DNA of 64,000 bases from the NCBI GenBank assembly GCA_942491525.1, contig CALOBW010000044.1, positions 62,001 to 126,000 of the forward strand. Direction: 5' to 3'. Made by a program: the position numbers and the translations under genes. Origin of the DNA: CAYWBU01 sp942491525. Its GTDB lineage: Bacteria > Desulfobacterota > Desulfomonilia > UBA1062. Under the pieces are notes generated by a model that was not told the DNA's origin, ran no database searches, and worked only from the letters and a program-made list of their open reading frames with translations. Of the stretch, positions 24,637 through 32,992 are shown one piece after another (position 1 is the stretch's first letter; the number at the start of each line of letters is the position of its first letter).

Positions 24637-25953
24637 ATGAACCTTATCTTACCGATCATACTGGCCATAATTGCCTCCGGCTTGGGCGTCTTCTGCTTCA
24701 GAATCAGCCACAACAGTACCGTTCTCAGCGAGCAGCTAAATGCGCAAAAGCGGGAGACCGGCCAACTTCAAGAGAGATTGCAGCAAGCCGAGCTCCTCAA
24801 CAGCGAGCTGAACCAGAACAACACCCAGCTGCAGATGGAGATCTCCCAACTCAGGACCCTGGGCGAACAGGAACGCAAACAGGCCACCGAAAAGATCGCC
24901 CTGCTCATGGAGAACAAGGAACAGCTCAAACTGGAGTTCCAGAATCTGGCCAACAAGATCTTCGAAGAGAAGTCACAGAAGTTCACCGACCAGAACCAGC
25001 AGAACATAACCAATGTTCTCACTCCCCTGCGCGAGCAGATGACCGACTTCAAAAAACGCATCGAGGACGTCTACGACAAGGAGTCCAAGGACCGCCGCGA
25101 CCTCTTCAATGAGATCAACAACCTCAAGGACCTCAACCAGACCATCGGCAAGGAGGCCCTCAACCTCACCAAGGCCCTCAAGGGCGAGAGCAAGACCCGC
25201 GGCAACTGGGGCGAAGTGGTGCTGGAGCGCGTGCTGGAGGAGTCCGGCCTGCAGAACGGCCGCGAGTATGAGACCCAGGCCAGCCTCAAGGATCAGGAGG
25301 GCAAGCGCTACCAGCCCGACGTCATCGTGCACCTGCCCGAAGAGAAGGATATCGTGATCGACTCCAAGGTCTCACTGAACGCCTACGAGCGCTTCAACTC
25401 GGCCGAGAGCGACGAGGAGCGCGCTCAGGCCTTCAAGGAGCACATCGCCTCCATGCGCGGCCACATCAAGGAGCTCAGCGCCAAGAACTATGACCAGCTG
25501 GAGGGCATCCGCTCGCTGGACTTCGTGCTGATGTTCGTACCGATTGAATCGGCCTTCCTGGCCGCCGTCCAGCAGGACGCCACCATCTTCACCGAAGCCT
25601 ACAAGGAGCGCATCGTGATCGTCAGCCCCTCAACCCTGCTGGTGACCCTTAGAACCATCCAGAACATCTGGCGCAACGAGTATCAGAACAAGAACGCCCA
25701 GGAGATCGCCCGCCAGGCCGGCAACCTCTACGACCAGTGCGTGCTCTTCGTCGACTCCCTGGATGAGATCGGCAAACACCTCGGCAAAACCCAGGGCGCC
25801 TTCGACACCGCCTATAAGCGCCTCACCGGCGGCCGCGGCAACCTGATCAAACGTACCGAAGACCTCAAAAAGCTGGGCATCGCCCCCAAAAAGAGCCTGC
25901 CCCAGAACCTGATCGACGAAGCCGCGGAAGAAACCGCCCTCATCGAACAGTAA
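24637..25953 (+). CDS. rmuC: DNA recombination protein RmuC
   Basis: RmuC-family protein that limits recombination at inverted repeats; it has a PD-(D/E)xK-like nuclease core. Structure: an N-terminal membrane anchor (about 1-20), a long coiled coil (about 25-120), and the RmuC domain with GNWGEVVLERVLEESGL, YQPDVIVHLPE, DSKVSLNAYERF, LDFVLMFVPIE and STLLVTLRTI. The ATG at 24637 is chosen over a GTG 6 nt earlier because AGGGG is well placed. 438 aa. Confidence 0.95.
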   Translation: MNLILPIILAIIASGLGVFCFRISHNSTVLSEQLNAQKRETGQLQERLQQAELLNSELNQNNTQLQMEISQLRTLGEQERKQATEKIALLMENKEQLKLEFQNLANKIFEEKSQKFTDQNQQNITNVLTPLREQMTDFKKRIEDVYDKESKDRRDLFNEINNLKDLNQTIGKEALNLTKALKGESKTRGNWGEVVLERVLEESGLQNGREYETQASLKDQEGKRYQPDVIVHLPEEKDIVIDSKVSLNAYERFNSAESDEERAQAFKEHIASMRGHIKELSAKNYDQLEGIRSLDFVLMFVPIESAFLAAVQQDATIFTEAYKERIVIVSPSTLLVTLRTIQNIWRNEYQNKNAQEIARQAGNLYDQCVLFVDSLDEIGKHLGKTQGAFDTAYKRLTGGRGNLIKRTEDLKKLGIAPKKSLPQNLIDEAAEETALIEQ

Positions 25954-25981
25954 AAGCCTCCGGCTGGGGAACCGGAGGCTT
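25952..25981 (-). terminator. Intrinsic terminator after the S8 protease gene
   Basis: A perfect 10 bp stem (AAGCCTCCGG / CCGGAGGCTT) with an 8 nt loop. The minus strand continues TTTTAC, so it best serves the minus-strand protease gene. It abuts the rmuC stop and may also slow plus-strand readthrough. Confidence 0.7.
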
Positions 25982-26030
25982 GGGGGATTCAGTGCTTGGC
26001 CCAGGGGGATGGGCCAGGACTGTTGGGGGC

Positions 26031-27377
26031 TTACTTTCTCTTTCTGGGAATCGCCAGGGCGAAGCTGATCAGCATCCAGCCGGCCATCAGCAGGTTATTC
26101 TCAACGCTGCCGATGAAACAGCCGTAACCGCTGTCGCTGTCGTCACCTGAGCTTACCAAAGCGCTTGCGTCGGCGTTCTGGGCCTCGGGGGCGCTCCAGC
26201 CATCCTTGGCAACCACGTCGTGGATATTGATGTTCATAATGGCGTTGTAGGCGTTGATACAGCCGCCGGCCTCGGCCAGATCCTTGGAGTAGGAGTCTTC
26301 CAGCTTGGTGGTCTTCACCAGACGGTCGCGCAGATCCTGATAACCGACGGTCGGATGCTCGCTGATGACCATGGCGGCGATGGCGGAGACGAAGGGGGCG
26401 GCGTAGGAGGTGCCGGAGGCCCAGGTCTTGTAACCACCGTCATTATCGGTGGTCTTGAGGCCTTCGCCGGGGGCGGCCACGTCAACGCTGTAGTAGCCGT
26501 AGTTGGAGAAGCTGGCCAGGTCGCCGTTGCGGTTCATGGCGGCCACGGCGATCACGTTGTCCAGATCCTTGTTGTAGTTGGAAGGATAGTGGGACTCGAC
26601 ATCGTTGTCGGCGCCGGAGTTGCCGGCGGAGCAGATGAAGAGCACGCCGTTGGCGCGGGCATAGTTGATGGCGTCGCGCAGCGAGCTGGAGTAGGATGAG
26701 AAGCCCCAGCTTGCGTTGATCACATGGGCGCCGTTGTCAACCGCGTAGCGGATGGCGGCCACTGCGTCGGAAATTTTACCGGTGGTTGAGGTGCCGTTCT
26801 GGTACATGAACTTGAGCGGCATGATCTTAACGTTGATATCCCAGGCTACACCGGCCATGCCGTTGGCGCCGTTGTTGCCCTTGGCGGCGATGATACCGGC
26901 AACGCGGGTACCGTGACCGGCGTCGTCAGTCGGAGTGGCGAAACCGGCCACGAAGCTTTTACCAGGCACCAGAGCATCCACCAGCTCCGGATGGTCAAGG
27001 TCGACACCGGAGTCGATCACGGCCACCACAACTTCAGCGGCGGGCTCGGTCAGGTTCCAGGCCTTGGGCAGCTCAACATCTTCCCACTCGGTGTTCTCGT
27101 TGTAGGCCCAGTCGGTGGGAACCTCTTCGGCGTAGACGATATAGTTGGGCTCGACGTACTCGACGTCGGCGCGATTCTTCAGATTATTGACGGCCTGCTC
27201 GGTGTTGTCCACGGCCACCATCACCGATTCATCTTCATTCTCGGTGTAGACGGCGCTCATGGCTGAGCCGGCTCTGAACTTTACGATGACTTCGCCTTCG
27301 ACATATTCGGCGGCGAAAAGATTGCCGGAAACTACCAGACTAAAAACGATTGATGCGATGATTGATAATTTTTTCAT
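26031..27377 (-). CDS. Secreted subtilisin-like serine protease with C-terminal GCFI/TM anchor
   Basis: S8 peptidase, 448 aa from the ATG at 27377 with a clear signal peptide (about 1-23). An inhibitor-like propeptide follows (about 24-90, including YVEGEVIVKF and VEYVEPNYIVYA). The catalytic triad is Asp122 (VIDSGVD), His155 (GHGTRVAG) and Ser324 (GTSYAAP). The C-terminus has a Ser/Asp-rich linker, GCFI (about 419-422), a hydrophobic helix and a final RKRK, which resembles surface-sorting tails such as MYXO-CTERM or GlyGly-CTERM. It is a likely T2SS substrate, given the gsp genes 6 kb away, though this is inference. A sigma54 promoter lies upstream. Confidence 0.93.
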   Translation of the reverse strand: MKKLSIIASIVFSLVVSGNLFAAEYVEGEVIVKFRAGSAMSAVYTENEDESVMVAVDNTEQAVNNLKNRADVEYVEPNYIVYAEEVPTDWAYNENTEWEDVELPKAWNLTEPAAEVVVAVIDSGVDLDHPELVDALVPGKSFVAGFATPTDDAGHGTRVAGIIAAKGNNGANGMAGVAWDINVKIMPLKFMYQNGTSTTGKISDAVAAIRYAVDNGAHVINASWGFSSYSSSLRDAINYARANGVLFICSAGNSGADNDVESHYPSNYNKDLDNVIAVAAMNRNGDLASFSNYGYYSVDVAAPGEGLKTTDNDGGYKTWASGTSYAAPFVSAIAAMVISEHPTVGYQDLRDRLVKTTKLEDSYSKDLAEAGGCINAYNAIMNINIHDVVAKDGWSAPEAQNADASALVSSGDDSDSGYGCFIGSVENNLLMAGWMLISFALAIPRKRK

Positions 27378-27422
27378 TTCCCCAATTCCCCCTTGGTTTT
27401 TTTCTTTCCCCACCGCCTATAG

Positions 27423-27438
27423 GGCAAGGACGGTGCCA
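27423..27438 (-). promoter_or_regulatory. Sigma54 (-24/-12) promoter of the S8 protease gene
   Basis: The minus strand reads TGGCACCGTCCTTGCC, with 10 nt between GG and GC, nearly identical to the fliK promoter. The predicted start is near 27412, 35 nt before the ATG. Confidence 0.78.
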
Positions 27439-27511
27439 AGAGGGAGATTGTGGAACTATATGCAATTAAATCATATAGTTGAATGAAATTGGACCCATCT
27501 GAAGATCTATG

Positions 27512-27575
27512 ATTATCGTTACTGAAATTACGATAATGAAATTAAGATAACGGGAATTTGTAACTAGAGTTACAA
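27512..27575 (-). promoter_or_regulatory. Two dyads, candidate enhancer-protein sites
   Basis: ATTATCGT-N10-ACGATAAT (27512-27537) and TTGTAACT-AG-AGTTACAA (27558-27575) lie about 100-125 and 146-163 nt upstream of the predicted sigma54 start of the protease gene. That is the usual distance range for NtrC-type activator sites. The second also sits 2 nt past the SDR stop, so a role in SDR 3'-end formation is possible. Confidence 0.5.
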
Positions 27576-27577
27576 GA

Positions 27578-28402
27578 TCACCGGCACATCATCCCATAGA
27601 GGAGATGATCGCGCAGAGCGGTTGGCAGCTTAGCCAGCAGAGCCATGCCCTTGACATCGCTCCAGGTGCCGACCAGGTAGCGGTAACGCGGACGCTTGGC
27701 GCCCAGGGCGTGGGCAACGGCCTTGGCGACCTCCTCGGCCGGGATGGCATTGGGGCTCTCAAAGAGGCCGGTGAATGATCTGATGAGAGGCGCGTAGATC
27801 GTCTTGATCTCGGGATCGATCTCATCCACCTGGTGCTGAACCGGCGTACCCTTGCTCCAGAGCGGGGTCTCAATAATGCCGGGATTGATCACACTGACCC
27901 TGATGCCGAACGACTTCAGCTCCAGGCGCAGCGAATCGGTAACAGCCTCGACCCCAAACTTACTGGCCGCATAGCTGCTCCAGCCCGGGGCCGCCAGGAT
28001 GCCGGCACTGGAACCCATATTGACGATGCGCCCCTTCGATGCTCTGAGCATGGGCAGGAAAGCCCTGGTCACCGCCAGCAGCCCGATCAGATTGACCTCC
28101 ATCAGCTGCCTGATCTTGGCAACCGGAACGGTTTCAAGGGGACCGGTGGGCGCGATACCGGCATTGTTGACCAGACAGTCCAGGCCGCCGGCCACCTTAT
28201 CCATATAAGCAACGGCCGCCGCAATCGACTCTTCATCGGTGACATCGATTATGACCGGCTCTATGCCCGACCCCCGAAAAGCCTCGGCGTCTTCAGGCTT
28301 GCGAACGCCGGCAAAGACACGATAGCCCTGCCCAGAGAGATAGTTGGCGCAGCTGCGGCCGATACCGCTGGATGCGCCGGTGATCAAAACTCTCTTCATC
28401 AT
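27578..28402 (-). CDS. Short-chain dehydrogenase/reductase
   Basis: Classical SDR, 274 aa. It has the cofactor motif TGASSGIG (about 8-15), NNAGIAPTG (about 84-92), the catalytic Ser in MGSSAGI and YAASK. Sequence resembles the DHRS/retinol-dehydrogenase-like SDRs; the substrate is unknown. The start overlaps the glnS stop (ATGATG at 28399-28402), so it is translationally coupled to glnS, an odd metabolic pairing. Confidence 0.92.
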   Translation of the reverse strand: MMKRVLITGASSGIGRSCANYLSGQGYRVFAGVRKPEDAEAFRGSGIEPVIIDVTDEESIAAAVAYMDKVAGGLDCLVNNAGIAPTGPLETVPVAKIRQLMEVNLIGLLAVTRAFLPMLRASKGRIVNMGSSAGILAAPGWSSYAASKFGVEAVTDSLRLELKSFGIRVSVINPGIIETPLWSKGTPVQHQVDEIDPEIKTIYAPLIRSFTGLFESPNAIPAEEVAKAVAHALGAKRPRYRYLVGTWSDVKGMALLAKLPTALRDHLLYGMMCR

Positions 28403-30069
28403 TTAGCCTGTTTGGCCCAAGAGTCCCGCAGGGTGACGGTCCGATTGAAGACCGGACGCGCCGGCGTCGAATCGGGATCGACACAGAAGTAGCCCAGCCG
28501 TTCAAACTGATAATGACTGCCCGCCTCTGCCTCTGCCAGACCGGCCTCAAGGACCGCATCCTGAATGAGCTGCAGCGACTCGGGATTGAGATACTCATGA
28601 TAGTCGCCCTCTTGCGCATCCGGATTGGGCACGGTGAAGAGGCGGTCATAGAGACGCACCTCGGAGCGCACTCCGTGACGGGCCGAGACCCAGTGGATGG
28701 TGCCCTTGACCTTGCGGCCGTCCGGGGCGTTGCCGCCGCGGGTCTCGGGGTCGTAGCTGCAGCGCAGCTCGATCACATTGCCGGCCTCATCCTTGATGAC
28801 CTCGTTGCAGGTCACCATGTAGGCGCCGCGCAAGCGGACCTCGCGCCCGGGCGAGAGGCGGAAGAACTTGTTCGGCGCATCCTCCATGAAATCATCCTGC
28901 TCAACAAAGATCTCACGACAGAAGCTGACCATGCGGCTGCCGAAGCTCTCATCCTGGGGATGAACGGGCAGCTCAAACTCCTCCTCCTGGTCCTCAGGAT
29001 AGTTCTCGATGACGACCTTGAGCGGCTTGAGCACGCCCATGGCCCGCGGCGCCACCCGGTTGAGGTCGTCGCGCACGGCAAACTCCAGCAGACCCACATC
29101 GATCATGGAGTCGTTTTTAGCCACGCCGATGCGCTCGCAGAACTCGCGCACGGCGGCGGCGGTGAAGCCGCGGCGGCGCAGACCCGAGATGGTGGGCATG
29201 CGCGGATCGCTCCAGCCGGAGACGCGCCCCTCCTGCACCAGCTGCAGCAGCTTGCGCTTGCTCATGACCGTATAGCTCAGGTTGAGACGCGCAAATTCGA
29301 TCTGCTGCGGATGACAGGGCGTCTTGAGCTCATCCAGAAACCAGTCGTAGAGCGGCCGGTGATCCTCAAACTCCAGGGTGCAGATGGAGTGGGTGATGCC
29401 CTCGATCATATCCGAGAGGCAGTGGGTAAAGTCATACATGGGGTAGATGCACCAGGCGGCGCCGGTGCGCTGGTGATCGGCCTTGCGGATGCGGTAGATG
29501 ACCGGGTCGCGCATATTGAGGTTGGAGGCGGCCATATCGATCCTGGCGCGCAGCACCTTCTGGCCCTCGTCAAACTCACCGGCCTTCATGCGCCCAAAGA
29601 GATCCAGATTCTCCTCGACGCTGCGGTCGCGATAGGGGCTGTTCTTGCCCGGCTCGATCAGGGTGCCGCGGTAGGCGCGCATCTCCTCGGCGTTCAGGTC
29701 ACAGACAAAGGCCTTACCATCTTTGATAAGCTGAACGGCAAAATCGTAGAGCTGCTGGAAGTAGTCGGAGGCGTGGAAGAGGTTCTGGCCCCAGTCAAAA
29801 CCGAGCCAGCGCACATCCTGCATGATGGAGTCGACATACTCCTGATCCTCTTTCTCCGGATTGGTATCGTCAAAACGCAGATGACAGCGTCCCTCAAACT
29901 CCCTGGCGATGCCGAAATTAAGACAGATGCTCTTGGCATGCCCGATATGCAGATATCCATTGGGCTCGGGCGGAAAGCGCGTAACAACATCGCGCTGGCC
30001 TTTTGCCAGATCTGAATCAATCCTGGTGCGGATAAAATCCCGGCCCTTGGGCTTGTCGGTCTCGTTCAT
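28399..30069 (-). CDS. glnS: Glutaminyl-tRNA synthetase
   Basis: Class I aminoacyl-tRNA synthetase, 556 aa. The ATP motifs are GYLHIGHAK (HIGH) and VMSKRKL (KMSKS equivalent). GlnRS-specific segments include RFPPEPNG, LRFDDTNPEKE, IYPMYDFTHCL and two C-terminal anticodon-binding beta-barrels. ATG at 30069 is used; the preceding TTG is less likely given GAGGTGA spacing. Having GlnRS means Gln-tRNA is charged directly; a tRNA-Gln(CUG) gene lies at 57037. Confidence 0.97.
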   Translation of the reverse strand: MNETDKPKGRDFIRTRIDSDLAKGQRDVVTRFPPEPNGYLHIGHAKSICLNFGIAREFEGRCHLRFDDTNPEKEDQEYVDSIMQDVRWLGFDWGQNLFHASDYFQQLYDFAVQLIKDGKAFVCDLNAEEMRAYRGTLIEPGKNSPYRDRSVEENLDLFGRMKAGEFDEGQKVLRARIDMAASNLNMRDPVIYRIRKADHQRTGAAWCIYPMYDFTHCLSDMIEGITHSICTLEFEDHRPLYDWFLDELKTPCHPQQIEFARLNLSYTVMSKRKLLQLVQEGRVSGWSDPRMPTISGLRRRGFTAAAVREFCERIGVAKNDSMIDVGLLEFAVRDDLNRVAPRAMGVLKPLKVVIENYPEDQEEEFELPVHPQDESFGSRMVSFCREIFVEQDDFMEDAPNKFFRLSPGREVRLRGAYMVTCNEVIKDEAGNVIELRCSYDPETRGGNAPDGRKVKGTIHWVSARHGVRSEVRLYDRLFTVPNPDAQEGDYHEYLNPESLQLIQDAVLEAGLAEAEAGSHYQFERLGYFCVDPDSTPARPVFNRTVTLRDSWAKQAK

Positions 30070-30105
30070 CAATTCACCTCAACTACTTATTATTATAATC
30101 CAGAG

Positions 30106-30134
30106 GCTATAACAGAGGGCCCCAGACCGGTCAA
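30106..30134 (-). promoter_or_regulatory. Sigma70-type promoter of glnS
   Basis: The minus strand has TTGACC, 17 nt, TATAGC. The predicted start is near 30099, a 30 nt leader. Confidence 0.55.
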
Positions 30135-30327
30135 GAAAATCACCCAAAAGAGGGGGATCTCACAGAGAAACCGACCCAACCCAGCAGCCGCCCCTGCCTG
30201 CCCAGCGTATTTTTAACACTTACATTTACTTACATTTTTTTACAGATGAACATCACACATCTGCAGTACCACAGCCTTATTCTCGACCCCGTTCAGCAGA
30301 TGAGCCGCATAAACGTTGATATTTTTA

Positions 30328-30356
30328 TTGACCATACATTTTCTGAATGCTATTCG
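30328..30356 (+). promoter_or_regulatory. Candidate promoter of epimerase 1
   Basis: TTGACC, 17 nt, TATTCG. The same -35 hexamer and spacing recur ahead of the second epimerase, which supports the call. Leader about 80 nt. Confidence 0.4.
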
Positions 30357-30442
30357 AACATGCATCGATTGCAATTCATTTTGCAGCATCATTTGACGCT
30401 GTTAATAAATTAACAAATAAATTGACCAGGAGAGGGAATATT

Positions 30443-31474
30443 ATGATCGTAGTAACAGGAGCCACCGGCCACGTAGGCAACAACCTCGTACGCATGCTGC
30501 TCGAGCAGGGCAAAGAGGTCACCGCCATGATCCACAACCCCGAGCACGCCTTTGCGCTGGAAGGACTGAATGTCCGCAAGGTTTACGCCGAACTGCTCGA
30601 CAAGGAGTCGCTGATCGACGCTTTCAGAGGCGCCGACAAAGTCTACCACTGCGCAGCACTGATCTCCATCGTACCGGGCATGTATGACAAGCTCTACGCA
30701 ACCAACACCACCGGCGTCAAAAACGTCATCGAAGCCTGCAAAATCAACAAGGTCAAGAAACTGGTCCACGTGGCCTCAGTCGAGGCTTTCGGCGACGACA
30801 AGACCGGCAACGTACTCAACGAGGAGGCCGGCTTCCGCCCCGAGTGCGCCATGATCGAATATGGCGCCACCAAGGCCTACGGCGGCTTTGCCGTCCAGGA
30901 GGCGGTCAAGAACGGCGAGATCAACGCCACCATCGTCGCCCCGGTCGGCATCCTGGGCCCCAACGACCACCTCGGCTCCCGCATGGGCTGCGTCTTCCGC
31001 GACTTCGCCAACGGCACCCTGCCCGGCTACATCACCGGCGGCGGCTTCGCCTGGGTTGATGCCCGTGATGTCGCCAAAACCATCATTGCCGCCGACGAGA
31101 AGGGCAAGAACGGCGAGATCTACCTCTGCACCAGCGAGCACTACTCCGTGGCCGACCTGATGGAGATGCTGGAGGAGATCACCGGCGTCCGCAAACCCTT
31201 CATCGCCACCCCGCTCAAATTCATGGCCGCCATCGCCCCCTTCATGGAGAAGCTCTACATGTCGCTGGGCAAAGAGCCGGTCTTTACCCGCGGATCCATG
31301 AACATTCTGGTCAGCAACCTCAAAGTTGACAACAGCAAGTCACGCGAGGAGCTGGGCATTGAGTACATGCCGGTCAGACAGACCGTTGAAGATGCCATTG
31401 CCTGGTTCGAGACCAGCGGGCAGATCAAAAAATCCAGCCCCCTGCGGGCCCTCAAGGTTGCCCTGGCATCCTAA
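30443..31474 (+). CDS. NAD-dependent epimerase/dehydratase family protein, copy 1
   Basis: Extended SDR of 343 aa. The Rossmann motif GATGHVGN is at residues 6-13, the catalytic Ser lies in HVASVEAFG, and the YxxxK pair is EYGATK. The overall pattern (PVGILGPND, DARDVAKTI, GEIYLCTSEHYS) resembles dihydroflavonol-4-reductase/HpnA-like reductases rather than UDP-sugar epimerases; the substrate is unknown. The ATG at 30443 is set by AGGAGAGGG; an upstream in-frame extension lacks conservation in the two paralogues. First of three tandem copies, ended by its own terminator. Confidence 0.88.
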   Translation: MIVVTGATGHVGNNLVRMLLEQGKEVTAMIHNPEHAFALEGLNVRKVYAELLDKESLIDAFRGADKVYHCAALISIVPGMYDKLYATNTTGVKNVIEACKINKVKKLVHVASVEAFGDDKTGNVLNEEAGFRPECAMIEYGATKAYGGFAVQEAVKNGEINATIVAPVGILGPNDHLGSRMGCVFRDFANGTLPGYITGGGFAWVDARDVAKTIIAADEKGKNGEIYLCTSEHYSVADLMEMLEEITGVRKPFIATPLKFMAAIAPFMEKLYMSLGKEPVFTRGSMNILVSNLKVDNSKSREELGIEYMPVRQTVEDAIAWFETSGQIKKSSPLRALKVALAS

Positions 31475-31480
31475 ATAGCC

Positions 31481-31517
31481 AAGGCGGAGACGCCCCAAAC
31501 GTCTCCGCCTTTATTGT
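31481..31517 (+). terminator. Intrinsic terminator after epimerase 1
   Basis: A perfect 12 bp stem (AAGGCGGAGACG / CGTCTCCGCCTT) with a 7 nt loop and TTTATTG after it. Strong and unambiguous. Confidence 0.9.
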
Positions 31518-31675
31518 TTAGAATAAAGCTCATTTCCTGACTCGAGTTCAAATATTAAACCAATTCAATTCACCAACTCACATTCGAAGCCCAAAGTAAA
31601 TTCTAACAGCCGAACTAACTTTGAATGAATTCGGCATTTTAACTTAAATCCCAAATATACTTAACTTTTTCATTG

Positions 31676-31704
31676 TTGACCTGCCCCAAGCGTGATGATA
31701 TTAA
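31676..31704 (+). promoter_or_regulatory. Sigma70-type promoter of epimerase 2
   Basis: TTGACC, 17 nt, TATTAA. It lies in the 308 nt gap after the epimerase 1 terminator; the rest of the gap (31520-31670) is AT-rich with no ORF. Leader about 72 nt. Confidence 0.6.
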
Positions 31705-31782
31705 CACCCAAAACAGTATTGGCATTATTTATCATGACCATAATTGCCATCTATTACAAAAGCACTTTGGAGGGCCTAAAGA

Positions 31783-32811
31783 ATGATCGTAGTAACAGGA
31801 GCAACAGGACACGTTGGAAACAACCTAGTTAGAATTCTACTCAAAGAGGGCGTCAAGGTTAGAGCCATGGTGCACAACCCCGACCACGCCTACTCACTGG
31901 ACGGACTCGACTGCGAGAGAGTCTATGCCGAACTGCTCGACACCGAATCCCTGGTCAAAGCTTTCGACGGCGCCGAGAAGGTTTATCACTGCGCCGCGCT
32001 GATCTCAATCGTACCCGGCATCTATGACAAGCTGCACGCCGTCAACACCCAGGGCGTCATGAATGTCATCGAAGCCTGCAAACGCACCAAGATCAAGAAG
32101 CTGGTCCACGTCGCCTCAGTTGAAGCCATCGGCAACGACTACTCAGGCCGCGTAGTCGATGAGACCTTTGGTTTCCGCCCCGAGCACGCCATGATCGAAT
32201 ATGGCGCAACCAAGGCTCTGGGAGCCAACGCCGTTCTCGACGCCGTCAAGAATGACGGACTGAACGCATCCATCGTCTGCCCGGTCGGCATCGTCGGCCC
32301 CGGCGACTTCCTCTACTCACGCATGGGCAGCATGCTGCTGGACTTCTGCAACGGCAAACTGCCGGCCTACCCCGGCGGCGCCGCCTTTGTCTATGTTGAC
32401 GTCCGCGACGTGGCCAAGCAGGTTATCCTGGCCGACAAGAAGGGCAAGAAGGGCGAAAGCTACCTCTGCTCAAGCGAATTCCAGACCATGGACGACACCA
32501 TGGCACTCTTCTCCAAGATCTCCGGCATGCCCAAGCCCAAGGTGACCCTGCCCATCGATATGATGGCCAAGGCCGCCCCCTACGCCGAAAAGGCCTACAT
32601 GGCCCTGGGCATGGAACCCATCATCACCCGCGGCTCCATGAACATCCTCAGAAGCAACCTGAGAGTCGACACAACCAAGGCCCAGCAGGAGCTCGGCATG
32701 GAGTACATGAGCCTCGAGCAGTCCTTCACTGACGCCTACGAGTGGTTCAAGGCCCGCGGCGACGTCAAACCCGGCGTCATCGGCAAGCTCAAAATGGCCC
32801 TGGCCAGCTAA
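31783..32811 (+). CDS. NAD-dependent epimerase/dehydratase family protein, copy 2
   Basis: Extended SDR of 342 aa, a close paralogue of copy 1 over its whole length. GATGHVGN is at 6-13, with HVASVEAIG and the YxxxK pair in EYGATK. The first 20 nt of the coding sequence are nearly identical to copy 1, and the ends share a LKMALAS-type C-terminus. SD GGAGGG lies ahead of ATG 31783. It has its own promoter and a following hairpin. The substrate is unknown; a DFR/HpnA-like reductase is the nearest guess. Confidence 0.88.
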   Translation: MIVVTGATGHVGNNLVRILLKEGVKVRAMVHNPDHAYSLDGLDCERVYAELLDTESLVKAFDGAEKVYHCAALISIVPGIYDKLHAVNTQGVMNVIEACKRTKIKKLVHVASVEAIGNDYSGRVVDETFGFRPEHAMIEYGATKALGANAVLDAVKNDGLNASIVCPVGIVGPGDFLYSRMGSMLLDFCNGKLPAYPGGAAFVYVDVRDVAKQVILADKKGKKGESYLCSSEFQTMDDTMALFSKISGMPKPKVTLPIDMMAKAAPYAEKAYMALGMEPIITRGSMNILRSNLRVDTTKAQQELGMEYMSLEQSFTDAYEWFKARGDVKPGVIGKLKMALAS

Positions 32812-32816
32812 AACAA

Positions 32817-32841
32817 ACGGGCGCTGCATGGCAGCGCCCGT
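32817..32841 (+). terminator. Hairpin after epimerase 2
   Basis: A perfect 11 bp GC-rich stem (ACGGGCGCTGC / GCAGCGCCCGT) with a 3 nt loop, 5 nt past the stop. There is no proper T run, so termination may be partial. Confidence 0.55.
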
Positions 32842-32976
32842 AACTATATATTCAAGGAGGTCAGCTTCTAAAAAAGGGAAAAAAGAGTACGCGGAGATAT
32901 GATATGTTTTTCATACCTGCTCTGACGTGACTCGTCCTACATATCCTAACTGCCTGCTTTCAGGTCACTTACCAAT

Positions 32977-32992
32977 TGGCAACCATTTTGCA
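32977..32992 (+). promoter_or_regulatory. Sigma54 (-24/-12) promoter of epimerase 3
   Basis: TGGCAACCATTTTGCA, with 10 nt between GG and GC. The predicted start is near 33003, giving a 76 nt leader. A short dyad (TATGA-N8-TCATA, near 32899-32916) lies about 90-105 nt upstream of the start. Confidence 0.7.

Larger units (their letters stand above)
30070..30442. other. Divergent intergenic region glnS / epimerase 1
   Basis: About 370 nt without a gene. It carries the glnS promoter (30106-30134, minus) and a candidate promoter for the first epimerase (30328-30356, plus). Between them, near 30220-30240, is a short direct repeat of CTTACATTT leading into a T run. No ORF or structured RNA was recognised. 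Confidence 0.5.

Noticed and set aside
27512..27575. Dyads as an intrinsic terminator of the SDR gene
   Set aside because: The dyad next to the stop has almost no loop and no T run; operator or enhancer role fits better.
28513..30015. 500-codon open frame on the plus strand
   Set aside because: Antisense shadow of glnS; no family resemblance.
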